The notes beneath the pieces were generated by a model. It made no database searches. It saw only the letters and a program-made list of their open reading frames with translations, and was not told the DNA's origin. Source: AC-37 sp036389295 (GTDB taxonomy: Bacteria; Actinomycetota; Thermoleophilia; Solirubrobacterales; Thermoleophilaceae). From it: a stretch of DNA of 33,060 nucleotides. The stretch is taken from the NCBI GenBank assembly GCA_036389295.1, contig DASVQB010000043.1, positions 1-33,060 on the forward strand, written 5' to 3'. Positions 7,740 through 15,278 of this stretch are shown here, piece after piece. Numbering within the stretch: the stretch's first letter is position 1; each line of letters opens with the position of its first letter. The position numbers and the translations under genes were made by a program.

Positions 7740-8516
7740 ATGAATCGCGCCTGGCACCTGAGCAGTCGCTGGCTACCCCAGGGGTGGCTCGACGCCCTGC
7801 GGCAGCTCGCCCTCTTCGCGGGGGCCTACTACGCCTACCGAATCGTCCGCGGCCTGGTCGACGGCCAGACCTCCACCGCGTTCGAGCACGCGCGCGGCCT
7901 GGTCGACGCCGAGCGGAGCCTCGGCCTGTTCTTCGAGCCGGCGCTCCAGCGGTTCGCCGTCGCCCAGGGCTGGATCATCGACGCGGCCAACTGGGCCTAC
8001 GTGAACAGCCACTTCACCGTCACCACGACGTTCCTGATCTGGCTCTACCTGGCCCGCAACCACGCCTTCTACTACGTGCGGAACATGTTCATGATCGCCA
8101 TGGGCCTCGCGCTCGTCGGCTACCTGGTCTATCCGGCGGCGCCGCCGCGGCTGCTGCCGGAGTGGGGCTTCAGCGACACCGTCGCGCAGGCCGTCGGGCC
8201 CTCCCAGGCCAACAGCGCGAAGGTGCTCTACAACCCCTACGCGGCGATGCCGAGCATGCACGTCGCGTTCGCGCTGATGATCGCGATCCCGGCGATGAAG
8301 CTGGTCGCCAACCGCGCGATCCGCTGCCTGTGGGCGGTCTACCCGGCGCTCGTGACGTTCGTGGTGGTGGTCACCGCCAACCACTTCTGGCTGGACGCCG
8401 CGTTCGGCGTCGCGGTGGCGGCCGTCTCGGCGTACACCGCCCAGGCCGCGCTCGGGCGCGCCCGCCCCGAGGCGTGGGCGTGGCGGGGCGCGCAGCCCGC
8501 GCAGGCCACCGCCTGA
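7740..8516 (+). CDS. PAP2-superfamily membrane enzyme, inositol phosphorylceramide synthase (AUR1)-like
   Basis: 258-residue integral membrane protein with about six helices. It carries the AUR1/PAP2_3-type signatures YPAAPPRLLP (131-140), PSMHVAFALM with catalytic His174, and NHFWLDAAFG with His215 and Asp219, the second His/Asp pair of the phosphatase/transferase site. In this superfamily the first His forms a phospho-enzyme intermediate, and AUR1-like members move phosphoinositol head groups. The next two genes encode a CDP-alcohol phosphatidyltransferase and inositol-1-phosphate synthase, so a step in inositol-lipid metabolism is a reasonable inference. The ATG at 7740 lacks a good Shine-Dalgarno; TTAGCTGAT at 7722-7730 is a loose -10 candidate. 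Confidence 0.85.
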   Translation: MNRAWHLSSRWLPQGWLDALRQLALFAGAYYAYRIVRGLVDGQTSTAFEHARGLVDAERSLGLFFEPALQRFAVAQGWIIDAANWAYVNSHFTVTTTFLIWLYLARNHAFYYVRNMFMIAMGLALVGYLVYPAAPPRLLPEWGFSDTVAQAVGPSQANSAKVLYNPYAAMPSMHVAFALMIAIPAMKLVANRAIRCLWAVYPALVTFVVVVTANHFWLDAAFGVAVAAVSAYTAQAALGRARPEAWAWRGAQPAQATA

Positions 8517-8536
8517 CCGCCGTCGCCGCGACCGCG

Positions 8537-8542
8537 TAGCCT
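8537..8542 (+). promoter_or_regulatory. -10 element TAGCCT for the CDP-alcohol phosphatidyltransferase gene
   Basis: TAGCCT lies 8 bases before the GTG at 8551, with no Shine-Dalgarno between. Same arrangement as at 5920 and 30421. Confidence 0.5.
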
Positions 8543-8550
8543 CCCCGCCC

Positions 8551-9222
8551 GTGGCACGAAGCGGCGAGGACACCGCTGCCGGCGCGCGGGCGACCGTGAC
8601 CGGCCCACGGCGGATGTCCGAGGTCCGGACGGCCGCCGATGCTCGGGTGCTCGCCCGCAACCGGCTGATCGAGTCGCGGCTCACGCCCAACGCGATCTCG
8701 ATGACCGGCCTGCTCCTGAACGTGGTCGCCGCCGTCCTCGTGACCCAGCGGCTGTTCTTCCTCGGCGGCGTCGCGTTCATCGTCGGCTCGGTCATGGACA
8801 CCCTCGACGGGCGCTACTCGCGCATGTCCGGCAAGGGCACCGCGTTCGGGGCGTTCCTCGACTCGACGCTCGACCGGATCGAGGAGGGAGTCGTGCTGGC
8901 GGCGGTCGCCGCGTACTTCGCGGACCGCGGCGACGACCTCGCCGTGGCGGCCGTCGTGGTCACGGTCCTGGGGTCCCTGATGGTGAGCTACACGAGGGCC
9001 CGCGCGGAGGCCCTGGGGGTCGAGTGCAAGGTCGGCCTCGCGACGCGGCCCGTGAGGGTCACTATCCTCTCCGCGGGCCTGGTGTTCGCCAAGGGCGCGT
9101 CCGTCGGCGACTTCGAGTTGCTGGCGCCGGCCATCTACGCGATGGCCGTCTTGACGAGTTTCACCGTGCTTCAGCGGGTACTTCACGTACGAACGGCGTT
9201 GAGCCGAACGGCGCAGGCCTAA
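8551..9222 (+). CDS. CDP-alcohol phosphatidyltransferase, probably for inositol phosphate
   Basis: 223 residues with the family signature DTLDGRYSR (83-91) followed by GAFLDSTLDR (100-109). Asp83, Asp86, Asp104 and Asp108 are the metal-binding and catalytic positions. The usual Ala-Arg of the signature is Ser-Arg here. Several transmembrane helices follow. These enzymes transfer a phosphatidyl group from CDP-diacylglycerol to an alcohol. The gene immediately precedes inositol-1-phosphate synthase, so the acceptor is likely inositol phosphate, as for actinobacterial phosphatidylinositol-phosphate synthase. Substrate assignment is by context only. GTG start with a -10-like TAGCCT 8 bases upstream. 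Confidence 0.88.
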   Translation: MARSGEDTAAGARATVTGPRRMSEVRTAADARVLARNRLIESRLTPNAISMTGLLLNVVAAVLVTQRLFFLGGVAFIVGSVMDTLDGRYSRMSGKGTAFGAFLDSTLDRIEEGVVLAAVAAYFADRGDDLAVAAVVVTVLGSLMVSYTRARAEALGVECKVGLATRPVRVTILSAGLVFAKGASVGDFELLAPAIYAMAVLTSFTVLQRVLHVRTALSRTAQA

Positions 9223-9287
9223 CCCGACCCTGCCGCGTAACCGGCGGCTCGGACGGGGGTTCAATAGGCTCCGCGCCCCCCTTTTCC

Positions 9288-9304
9288 GGGGCTGCCGCAG
9301 CCCC
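9288..9304 (+). promoter_or_regulatory. Perfect hairpin in the ino1 leader
   Basis: GGGGCTG (9288-9294) and CAGCCCC (9298-9304) make a 7-bp perfect stem with a CCG loop. It lies 5 bases before the AGGAGG Shine-Dalgarno (9310-9315) of ino1. There is no U-tract. It could be the terminator of the upstream gene or a leader element affecting ino1 translation. Confidence 0.5.
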
Positions 9305-9323
9305 AAGACAGGAGGACCGGAAC

Positions 9324-10490
9324 TTGACTGACATGCCAACCAACGGCGCTTCGCGCTACCAGAGCGAGAAGGTGCGCGTCGCGATCGTCGGCGTGGGGAA
9401 CTGCGCCAGCTCCTTCGTCCAGGGCATCGAGTACTACCGCGACGCGGACCCCGACGCGCGCGTCCCCGGGCTGATGCACGTGGACCTCGGCGGCTACCAC
9501 GTCCGCGACGTCGAGTTCACGGCCGCCTTCGACATCGACGCGGACAAGGTCGGCAAGGACCTCTCCGAGGCGATCTGGTCGGGTCAGAACAACACGATCG
9601 AGTTCGCCAAGGTCCCCCACCTCGGGGTCCCCGTCCACCGCGGGATGACCCACGACGGGCTCGGCAAGTACCTCAAGCAGAAGATCCAGAAGGCGCCCGG
9701 CGAGACCGCCGACATCGTCCAGATCCTCAAGGAGACCAGGACCGACGTGGTCGTCTCCTACCTGCCGGTCGGGTCCGAGCAGGCGACGAAGTGGTACGTC
9801 GAGCAGGTGCTCGAGGCCGGCTGCGGCTTCGTGAACTGCATCCCGGTGTTCATCGCCAAGGAGGACTACTGGGCGAAGCGCTTCAAGAAGGCCGGCGTGC
9901 CGATCGTCGGCGACGACATCAAGTCGCAGGTCGGCGCCACGATCGTGCACCGGCAGCTCGCGCGCCTGTTCGGCGAGCGCGGCGTGAAGCTGATGCGCAC
10001 CTCTCAGCTGAACGTGGGCGGCAACATGGACTTCTACAACATGCTCGAGCGCGAGCGGCTGGAGTCCAAGAAGATCTCGAAGACCAACGCCGTCACCTCG
10101 ATCATGGACCACGAGCTGCCGGCGGACGACGTCTACATCGGGCCGTCCGACTACGTCCCGTGGCTCACCGACCGCAAGTGGGCCCACATCCGCGTCGAGG
10201 GCCAGGCGTTCGGCGACGTGCCGCTGAACATGGAGCTGAAGCTCGAGGTCTGGGACTCGCCGAACTCGGCCGGCATCGTCATCGACGCCGTGCGCTGCTG
10301 CAAGCTGGCGCTCAACCACGGGATCGGCGGGCCGCTCGAGGGGCCGAGCTCGTACCTGATGAAGTCGCCGCCGGTGCAGGTGCCGGACCCGGTCGCGCGC
10401 GAGCGGACCGAGGACTTCATCGCCGAGTACGGCGGGGCGCCGAAGCTGCCGGGCAAGGGCAAGATCCGAGCGCCTCAGACGACGGCGTAG
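9324..10490 (+). CDS. ino1: Inositol-3-phosphate synthase
   Basis: 388 residues. Catalyses NAD-dependent conversion of glucose-6-phosphate to 1L-myo-inositol-1-phosphate, the entry to inositol lipids (and mycothiol where that pathway exists). The Rossmann motif is VRVAIVGVGNCASSFVQG near the N-terminus. Family hallmarks include FVNCIPVFIA, GDDIKSQVGATIVHR, LNVGGNMDFYNM, and the C-terminal LEVWDSPNSAGIVIDAVRC with KLALNHGIGGPL. I place the start at the TTG at 9324, because the strong AGGAGG at 9310-9315 gives 8-base spacing. The ATG at 9333 would be 17 bases away. The frame is open upstream to 9024 but overlaps the previous gene out of frame. A GC-rich hairpin follows the stop. Confidence 0.96.
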   Translation: MTDMPTNGASRYQSEKVRVAIVGVGNCASSFVQGIEYYRDADPDARVPGLMHVDLGGYHVRDVEFTAAFDIDADKVGKDLSEAIWSGQNNTIEFAKVPHLGVPVHRGMTHDGLGKYLKQKIQKAPGETADIVQILKETRTDVVVSYLPVGSEQATKWYVEQVLEAGCGFVNCIPVFIAKEDYWAKRFKKAGVPIVGDDIKSQVGATIVHRQLARLFGERGVKLMRTSQLNVGGNMDFYNMLERERLESKKISKTNAVTSIMDHELPADDVYIGPSDYVPWLTDRKWAHIRVEGQAFGDVPLNMELKLEVWDSPNSAGIVIDAVRCCKLALNHGIGGPLEGPSSYLMKSPPVQVPDPVARERTEDFIAEYGGAPKLPGKGKIRAPQTTA

Positions 10491-10514
10491 CGCGCGGCGG
10501 GCCGCGCCGCGCGC
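10490..10514 (+). terminator. Hairpin terminator after ino1
   Basis: A 10-bp perfect stem (10490-10499 with 10505-10514) and a GGCCG loop, starting on the last base of the stop codon. No U-tract. It sits between ino1 and the -10 of the next gene. Confidence 0.55.
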
Positions 10515-10521
10515 GGAGACA

Positions 10522-10527
10522 TATGCT
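10522..10527 (+). promoter_or_regulatory. -10 element TATGCT for the glycosyltransferase-PHP gene
   Basis: TATGCT lies 6 bases before the GTG at 10534. There is no well-placed Shine-Dalgarno. Confidence 0.5.
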
Positions 10528-10533
10528 CAGCGG

Positions 10534-12405
10534 GTGGCCGACTCCCGCTTCTCGATCGCCCAGGTCACGCCGTACGGCTGGGAGCAGCACCACGACGTCA
10601 ACCGGTTCGTCGAGCGGCTCTCGGACGAGCTGTGCGGGCGCGGCCACCGCGTGGTCGTGGTCGCGCCGTCCGACTCCCGCGAGCTGATCCGCGAGTCGCG
10701 CGCGACCATCAAGCGCGCGGCCGCCGACCCCGACGCGGTGTTCGCCGGCGGCGGCTGCGCGCAGGTGCTCGCGGTCGGCCAGAGCATCCCGTTCCCGCCC
10801 GCCCGGCGCGGCGGCTCGGTCTCCCTCCCGGTGGACGTGTCGCGGACCATGGAGGACCTCTTCGAGAGCGCGCCGTTCGACTTCGTGCACGTCCACGAGC
10901 CGTTCGCGCCGAGCGCCTCGTCCGCCGCGCTGCGCCACTCGCGCGCGCTGAACGTCGGCACGTTCCACGGCGCCACCGAGCGGGTGCTCTCGACCCAGGT
11001 GGCGCGCCGGCTGGTCTCGCTGCTGTTCGGTCGCCTCGACGGCCGGACGGCGAGCTTCGCGGTGACCCGCGACCTCGTCGCGCGCTTCTTCCCCGGCGAC
11101 TACCGGGTGGTCGCGCCGGGCGCCGAGGTCGTGCCGCGCGCCGACCGCGGCGACCGCGAGATCGTGGACATCCTCTACTGCGCGGAGGAGGAGCGCTCGG
11201 CCCTGCGGCTGTTCCTGCGGGCGCTGCGGCGGCTCCCGCCGGAGCTGCCGTGGCACGCGACCGTCTGGTCGCGGCTGCCGGGCGCCGAGCCGGCCGTCCC
11301 GCTGGCGCGGGCGATCCGCGACCGGGTCCGGTTCGTCGGGCCGGCCGAGGGGTCGGAGGCCCAGCACGTGGCGCACGCGGACGTCGTGGTGGCGGCGTCG
11401 GCGGGCACCTCGCCGTCGCCGCACCTCCCGCTGTGGGCGCTCGCGGGCGGCGCCGTGCCGGTCGCCTCGCGGCTGCCGGCCTACGAGGAGGCGCTCGGCG
11501 ACGGCGACCTCGGCCTCCTGTTCGAGCCGCGCGACACCGACACGCTGGCCGCGCAGATGGCGCGGCTCGTGGAGGACCGCGAGCTGCGCGAGGGGCTGCG
11601 GAAGCGGATCGCCGCCCGGCACGACGAGCTCGGGTGGCCGCGGGTGGCGGACGAGTTCGAGGAGCTCTACGGGGAGATCGCCGCGCGCCGCCACTCGGCG
11701 GCCCCGCGAGCGGCGGTCCGGAAGCGGCTCCGGTCCCGCGACCTGATCCACGTCGACCTCCACATGCACACCGACCACTCGCACGACTGCGCGACCCCGG
11801 TCGACCGGCTGCTCGAGACCGCGAAGGAGCGCGGCCTCGGGGCGATAGCGATCACCGACCACAACGAGATCTCCGGCGCGCTCGAGGCCCGCGACCGGGC
11901 GGACGGCATCAAGGTGATCGTCGCCGAGGAGGTGAAGACGGCCGACCAGGGCGAGGTGATCGGCCTGTTCATCGAGGAGAAGATCCCGCGCGGGCTGACC
12001 CTGGAGGAGACGATCGCCGAGATCCGCCGCCAGGGGGGGCTCGTCTACGTGCCGCACCCGTTCGACCGGATGCATGCCGTGCCGGACTACGAGCACCTGC
12101 TGCGGGTGGTCGAGGACGTCGACGCGATCGAGGTGTTCAACCCGCGCGTGGCGATCTCGGCGTTCAACGAGGAGGCGGCGCGGTTCGCGGCCAAGTACCG
12201 GATCGCAGCGGGGGCCGGCTCGGACAGCCACGTGGTGCAGGGGCTCGGGTCGGTGAAGATCGCGATGCGCGACTTCGACGGTCCCGAGGAGTTCCTCGAG
12301 TCGCTCCGCGACGCGGACATCATCCGCCGGCGGCAGAGCCTGCTCTACGTCCAGGCGCTCAAGCTGATCCAGACGAAGGGGCCCGGCCGGCGGGGCAACA
12401 AGTGA
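10534..12405 (+). CDS. Fusion protein: GT4-like glycosyltransferase plus PHP-domain phosphoesterase
   Basis: 623 residues. Residues 1-390 look like a GT-B fold glycosyltransferase of GT4 type: IAQVTPYGWEQHHDVNRFVE at the N-terminus, FDFVHVHEP, ALNVGTFHG, then a C-terminal nucleotide-sugar lobe (LPLWALAGGAVPVASRLPAY, GLLFEPRDTDTLAAQM). The canonical GT4 EGFG-type motif is not clearly present. Residues 405-605 are a PHP domain with metal ligands in DLHMHTDHS (His410, His412), AITDHNE (Asp442, His443), VPHPFDR (His508) and GSDSH (Asp564, His566). PHP domains hydrolyse phosphomonoesters or phosphodiesters. After ino1, a role in glycosylating inositol lipids (PimA-like) is conceivable but unproven. 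The stop overlaps the next gene's ATG by one base (TGATG). Confidence 0.88.
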   Translation: MADSRFSIAQVTPYGWEQHHDVNRFVERLSDELCGRGHRVVVVAPSDSRELIRESRATIKRAAADPDAVFAGGGCAQVLAVGQSIPFPPARRGGSVSLPVDVSRTMEDLFESAPFDFVHVHEPFAPSASSAALRHSRALNVGTFHGATERVLSTQVARRLVSLLFGRLDGRTASFAVTRDLVARFFPGDYRVVAPGAEVVPRADRGDREIVDILYCAEEERSALRLFLRALRRLPPELPWHATVWSRLPGAEPAVPLARAIRDRVRFVGPAEGSEAQHVAHADVVVAASAGTSPSPHLPLWALAGGAVPVASRLPAYEEALGDGDLGLLFEPRDTDTLAAQMARLVEDRELREGLRKRIAARHDELGWPRVADEFEELYGEIAARRHSAAPRAAVRKRLRSRDLIHVDLHMHTDHSHDCATPVDRLLETAKERGLGAIAITDHNEISGALEARDRADGIKVIVAEEVKTADQGEVIGLFIEEKIPRGLTLEETIAEIRRQGGLVYVPHPFDRMHAVPDYEHLLRVVEDVDAIEVFNPRVAISAFNEEAARFAAKYRIAAGAGSDSHVVQGLGSVKIAMRDFDGPEEFLESLRDADIIRRRQSLLYVQALKLIQTKGPGRRGNK

Positions 12406-13058
12406 TGCAGCCGAGAGGAGCGCGCCAGCCCCAGGCGAAATCGAGCGGCTGGATGCCCGCCACGGACGACGAGATCCGCGAGAAGTACCTCGAGCGCGCG
12501 ATACGGGAGCTGAACCAGCTCACCCGGGAGATCCAGGGCTGCGAGCTCTGCCCCCGCGGGCAGCTCATGCCGGTGCTCGGCTCGGGGCACCCCCAGGCCG
12601 ACGTCTTCCTGCTCAAGCACGCGCCGACCGCCTCGGAGATCGAGGAGGGCGTGGCCTTCTACGGCCGGGCCGGGTCGGCGCTGATGAAGAGCTTCAAGCG
12701 GCTCGGGATCGACCCGCTCGCGGTCTACGGGACGCTGTGCGTGAAGTGCCCGGTGCCGGACACGGACCTCGCCGCGCCCGAGTGCAGGGCCCGCGTGCTG
12801 GAGGAGCTGGCGATCGTGCAGCCTCGGATCGTCGTGGCGATGGGGCCGGCGGCCCTGGCCGAGCTGAACGACCTCGACGTGCCCCTCGGACGGCCGGTCG
12901 AGCCGCTGCCCGGCGAGATCCAGAAGCTCACGCCGGCCTGCGACGCGCTCTACGTGCCGGACATCGACACCGCGCTCGACGAGGACGAGTCGAAGCGGGA
13001 GTTCTGGAAGGCGTTCCGCTCGCTCGGCGAGTGGTACGCCGACTTCCCGCCGTACTGA
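12405..13058 (+). CDS. Uracil-DNA-glycosylase superfamily protein (Fe-S, family 4-like) with altered catalytic motifs
   Basis: 217 residues. The Fe-S cysteines of family 4 UDGs appear present: Cys46 and Cys49 (CELC), Cys115 (VKC) and Cys127 (PEC). The fold-typical FYGRAGSALMKSFKRLGID follows. However, the usual first motif GEAPG is KHAPT here (71-75), and no HPSP-like second motif is visible near the C-terminus, where YVPDIDTALDED stands instead. A glycosylase without both motifs may bind DNA rather than cut, or act on another substrate. The ATG at 12405 shares one base with the upstream stop, so it is coupled to the glycosyltransferase-PHP gene. An intact endonuclease III lies elsewhere in the window. 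Confidence 0.82.
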   Translation: MQPRGARQPQAKSSGWMPATDDEIREKYLERAIRELNQLTREIQGCELCPRGQLMPVLGSGHPQADVFLLKHAPTASEIEEGVAFYGRAGSALMKSFKRLGIDPLAVYGTLCVKCPVPDTDLAAPECRARVLEELAIVQPRIVVAMGPAALAELNDLDVPLGRPVEPLPGEIQKLTPACDALYVPDIDTALDEDESKREFWKAFRSLGEWYADFPPY

Positions 13059-13146
13059 GCGGAGGCTCGTAGTCCGGCGTCGAAACAGTGCCGCTGTCGC
13101 GCCTGCCCGGGCTTCAGCACGGTGAGGCATTGTCCGGTCGGACGCT

Positions 13147-13152
13147 TAGCCT
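13147..13152 (+). promoter_or_regulatory. -10 element TAGCCT for the cytosine methyltransferase gene
   Basis: TAGCCT 9 bases before the ATG at 13162; no Shine-Dalgarno. Confidence 0.45.
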
Positions 13153-13161
13153 GCCGCCACC

Positions 13162-14310
13162 ATGGGGCTTCGTGTGATCGGACTGTTCGCCGGAATCGGC
13201 GGGATCGAGGTCGGACTCGACGGGGCCGGCCACGACACCGTCCTGCTCTGCGACCACGACGAGGCCGCGCAAGCCGTGCTCCTTGCCCGTTTCCCCGAGA
13301 TCCCGGTAGTAGGTGACGTTCGTGAGATCGTGCGGCTCCCGCCAGCAGATGTGGTCGCGGCGGGCTTTCCCTGCCAGGACCTGAGTCAGGCCGGGCGAAC
13401 CGCCGGGATCGACGGCGCGCGATCAGGCGTCGTCCGAGAGGTGTTCCGCCTCGCCCAGCGGTCAGATGCAACCTGGCTATTGCTCGAGAACGTTCCGTTC
13501 ATGCTGCGGCTAGACCGGGGCGGAGGTATGCGATTCCTAGCCGAGTCTCTCGTGAGCCTCGGCTACAACTGGGCCTACCGAGTTGTCGACACGCGCGCGT
13601 TCGGACTCCCACAGCGACGCCAACGGGTAATCCTCCTTGCGTCCCGGACAGAAGATCCGAGAGAAATCCTGTTTCAAGGTGATGCCGGTGAGCCAGATCA
13701 GCCGGACGTCGAAGGCGTCGCTTGCGGGTTCTACTGGACCGAAGGCCTTCGCGGGCTCGGGTGGGCGGTCGATGCCGTCCCGACCTTGAAGGGCGGCTCT
13801 GCAATCGGGATCCCTTCCCCGCCTGCCATCTGGTTTCCGAACGGCTTCATCGGAACGCCCGACCTGCGAGATGCTGAACGACTCCAGGGATTCGACGCAG
13901 ACTGGACTGAGCCGGCCGAAGAGGCTGAGCGGAGGCAGGCGCGCTGGAAGCTGGTTGGCAATGCGGTCAGCGTGCCGGTCGCGCGCTGGGTAGGCGAACG
14001 GCTTCTCGAGCCTGTTCCATACGACGAGTCGGGGGATGTCGAGCTCGAATCGTCACGCTGGCCGGCTGCTGCATGGGCGATGTCCGACGGATGCGTCCAC
14101 CGGGCCGAGCTTTCGGCGTGGCCGGTACATCTTCGCTACAACCGGCTCGCCGAGTTCCTCGACTACGAGGCGGCGCCTCTGTCACAACGCGCAGCTGGCG
14201 GCTTTCTCGAACGAGCCCGCCGGCCTGAAACCAAGCTCGTCTTCCCTCCGGGTCTTTTGGAGGACGTCGAGCGGCACCTTGAGCTCGTCTCGGCAAGGGC
14301 GGCGGCGTAG
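13162..14310 (+). CDS. DNA (cytosine-5-)-methyltransferase of a type II restriction-modification system
   Basis: 382 residues with the ordered C5-methyltransferase motifs: I GLFAGIGGIEVGL (7-19), IV GFPCQDLS with catalytic Cys71, VI LLENV (107-111), VIII QRRQRV (151-156), a short target-recognition region, LQGFDADW, and X GNAVSVPVA (266-274). It transfers a methyl group from S-adenosylmethionine to C5 of cytosine in a specific sequence. About 100 residues follow motif X, longer than a minimal enzyme and of unknown role. It is followed by a putative nuclease and by Vsr, giving a complete type II module. Codon use is visibly less GC-biased than in the flanking housekeeping genes, suggesting acquisition by transfer. 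The recognition sequence cannot be predicted. Confidence 0.95.
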   Translation: MGLRVIGLFAGIGGIEVGLDGAGHDTVLLCDHDEAAQAVLLARFPEIPVVGDVREIVRLPPADVVAAGFPCQDLSQAGRTAGIDGARSGVVREVFRLAQRSDATWLLLENVPFMLRLDRGGGMRFLAESLVSLGYNWAYRVVDTRAFGLPQRRQRVILLASRTEDPREILFQGDAGEPDQPDVEGVACGFYWTEGLRGLGWAVDAVPTLKGGSAIGIPSPPAIWFPNGFIGTPDLRDAERLQGFDADWTEPAEEAERRQARWKLVGNAVSVPVARWVGERLLEPVPYDESGDVELESSRWPAAAWAMSDGCVHRAELSAWPVHLRYNRLAEFLDYEAAPLSQRAAGGFLERARRPETKLVFPPGLLEDVERHLELVSARAAA

Positions 14311-14340
14311 CAAGACCTCCCCAACGTGGGAGACAGCCAT

Positions 14341-15195
14341 ATGGAAGGTCCCTCCATCCTCGTCGCGAGCATGTCGACACCCCAGCCGCGGGGTCGCAGC
14401 AGGGCCCTCTGGCAATACCATTCGCGTTCCGATCTACATAGCAAGGTCGCGTGCTGGGGAGTCCTCTTCGACCTGCTCTGCGAGAGCCGTCTTCTCCGCA
14501 GACACGCAACGAGGGGCAAGATCGTCCTCGCCGTCAACGAGAAGATGCGGGACTTCTCGACCGGACGAGAGAAAACACTGGACCTCGTCATCGCGCGACC
14601 TTCCGCACGCATGAGTCAGAGCGCCGGATCGCTCGCCGCGCGTGCCCAGGCATGGGGCATCGTTCTCTCGGCCGCTCAGCAGCGGCAGATGAGCCTCCTC
14701 CCGGACATTTATCAGGGACCGGTTGGCGCCGTCCTGATGGCGCTGGAGGCGAAGGCGACGATGACCGAGCACGGCAAGGCGCGCCCACGGCTCTACGACG
14801 AACTCAATTCGAGCCACCTGACCGTCCACGGGGCGTCGCGGCAAGCGCTGGCCGTCGGGCTGGTGATGGTCAACATGGCGAGTACGTTCGTCAGTCCTGA
14901 TCTCAACCCGAACCCGCCCAAACCTGGCCGACGGGCGACCGTATCGGCCCATTCGCAACCGGAGGCGACCGAGGGCGTGATCGAGAAGATTCGCGAGATC
15001 CCTCGCCGCAGCAGCACGCAAGGACACGGGTACGACGGACTCGGTCTGGTCGTCGTCGATGCGCCCAACGACAACGTGACACCCGTGAAGCTCGTCGCCG
15101 CGCCCCCTGCACCGCAGCAAGGAGACGTCCTTCATTACGACACGATGATCACGCGCGTCGCGAACGAGTACGACACGAGGTTCGTCAACATCTAG
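14341..15195 (+). CDS. Putative type II restriction endonuclease, PD-(D/E)XK-like
   Basis: 284 residues from the ATG at 14341, which has GGGAG 8 bases upstream; a GTG at 14326 is a weaker alternative. I do not recognise a named family. A plausible PD-(D/E)XK core is visible: REKTLDLVIARPS with Asp81, then MALEAKATMTEHGKARPRLY with Glu136 and Lys138 (the E-x-K pair), followed by an Arg/Lys-rich helix. Position directly between a C5 methyltransferase and Vsr supports a restriction role. It starts 30 bases after the methyltransferase stop, on the same strand. GC bias is reduced as in its neighbours. Cleavage activity and site are not inferable. Confidence 0.68.
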   Translation: MEGPSILVASMSTPQPRGRSRALWQYHSRSDLHSKVACWGVLFDLLCESRLLRRHATRGKIVLAVNEKMRDFSTGREKTLDLVIARPSARMSQSAGSLAARAQAWGIVLSAAQQRQMSLLPDIYQGPVGAVLMALEAKATMTEHGKARPRLYDELNSSHLTVHGASRQALAVGLVMVNMASTFVSPDLNPNPPKPGRRATVSAHSQPEATEGVIEKIREIPRRSSTQGHGYDGLGLVVVDAPNDNVTPVKLVAAPPAPQQGDVLHYDTMITRVANEYDTRFVNI

Positions 15196-15278
15196 CGTCG
15201 CCAGAGCGAACTAGTATCGAAATCCTGTCGGGACAGAGCTCGATACCCGCTGCCTCCTCAGCAGAAGCGCTGAAGCGG

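Noticed and set aside
5939..7741. 600-codon antisense frame
   Set aside because: Shadow of the plus-strand membrane-protein gene in very GC-rich DNA; its product is Arg/Glu/Gly-rich with no domain.
9024..9323. Extended N-terminus of inositol-phosphate synthase
   Set aside because: It overlaps the CDP-alcohol phosphatidyltransferase gene out of frame. The AGGAGG at 9310 and family alignment place the start at 9324.
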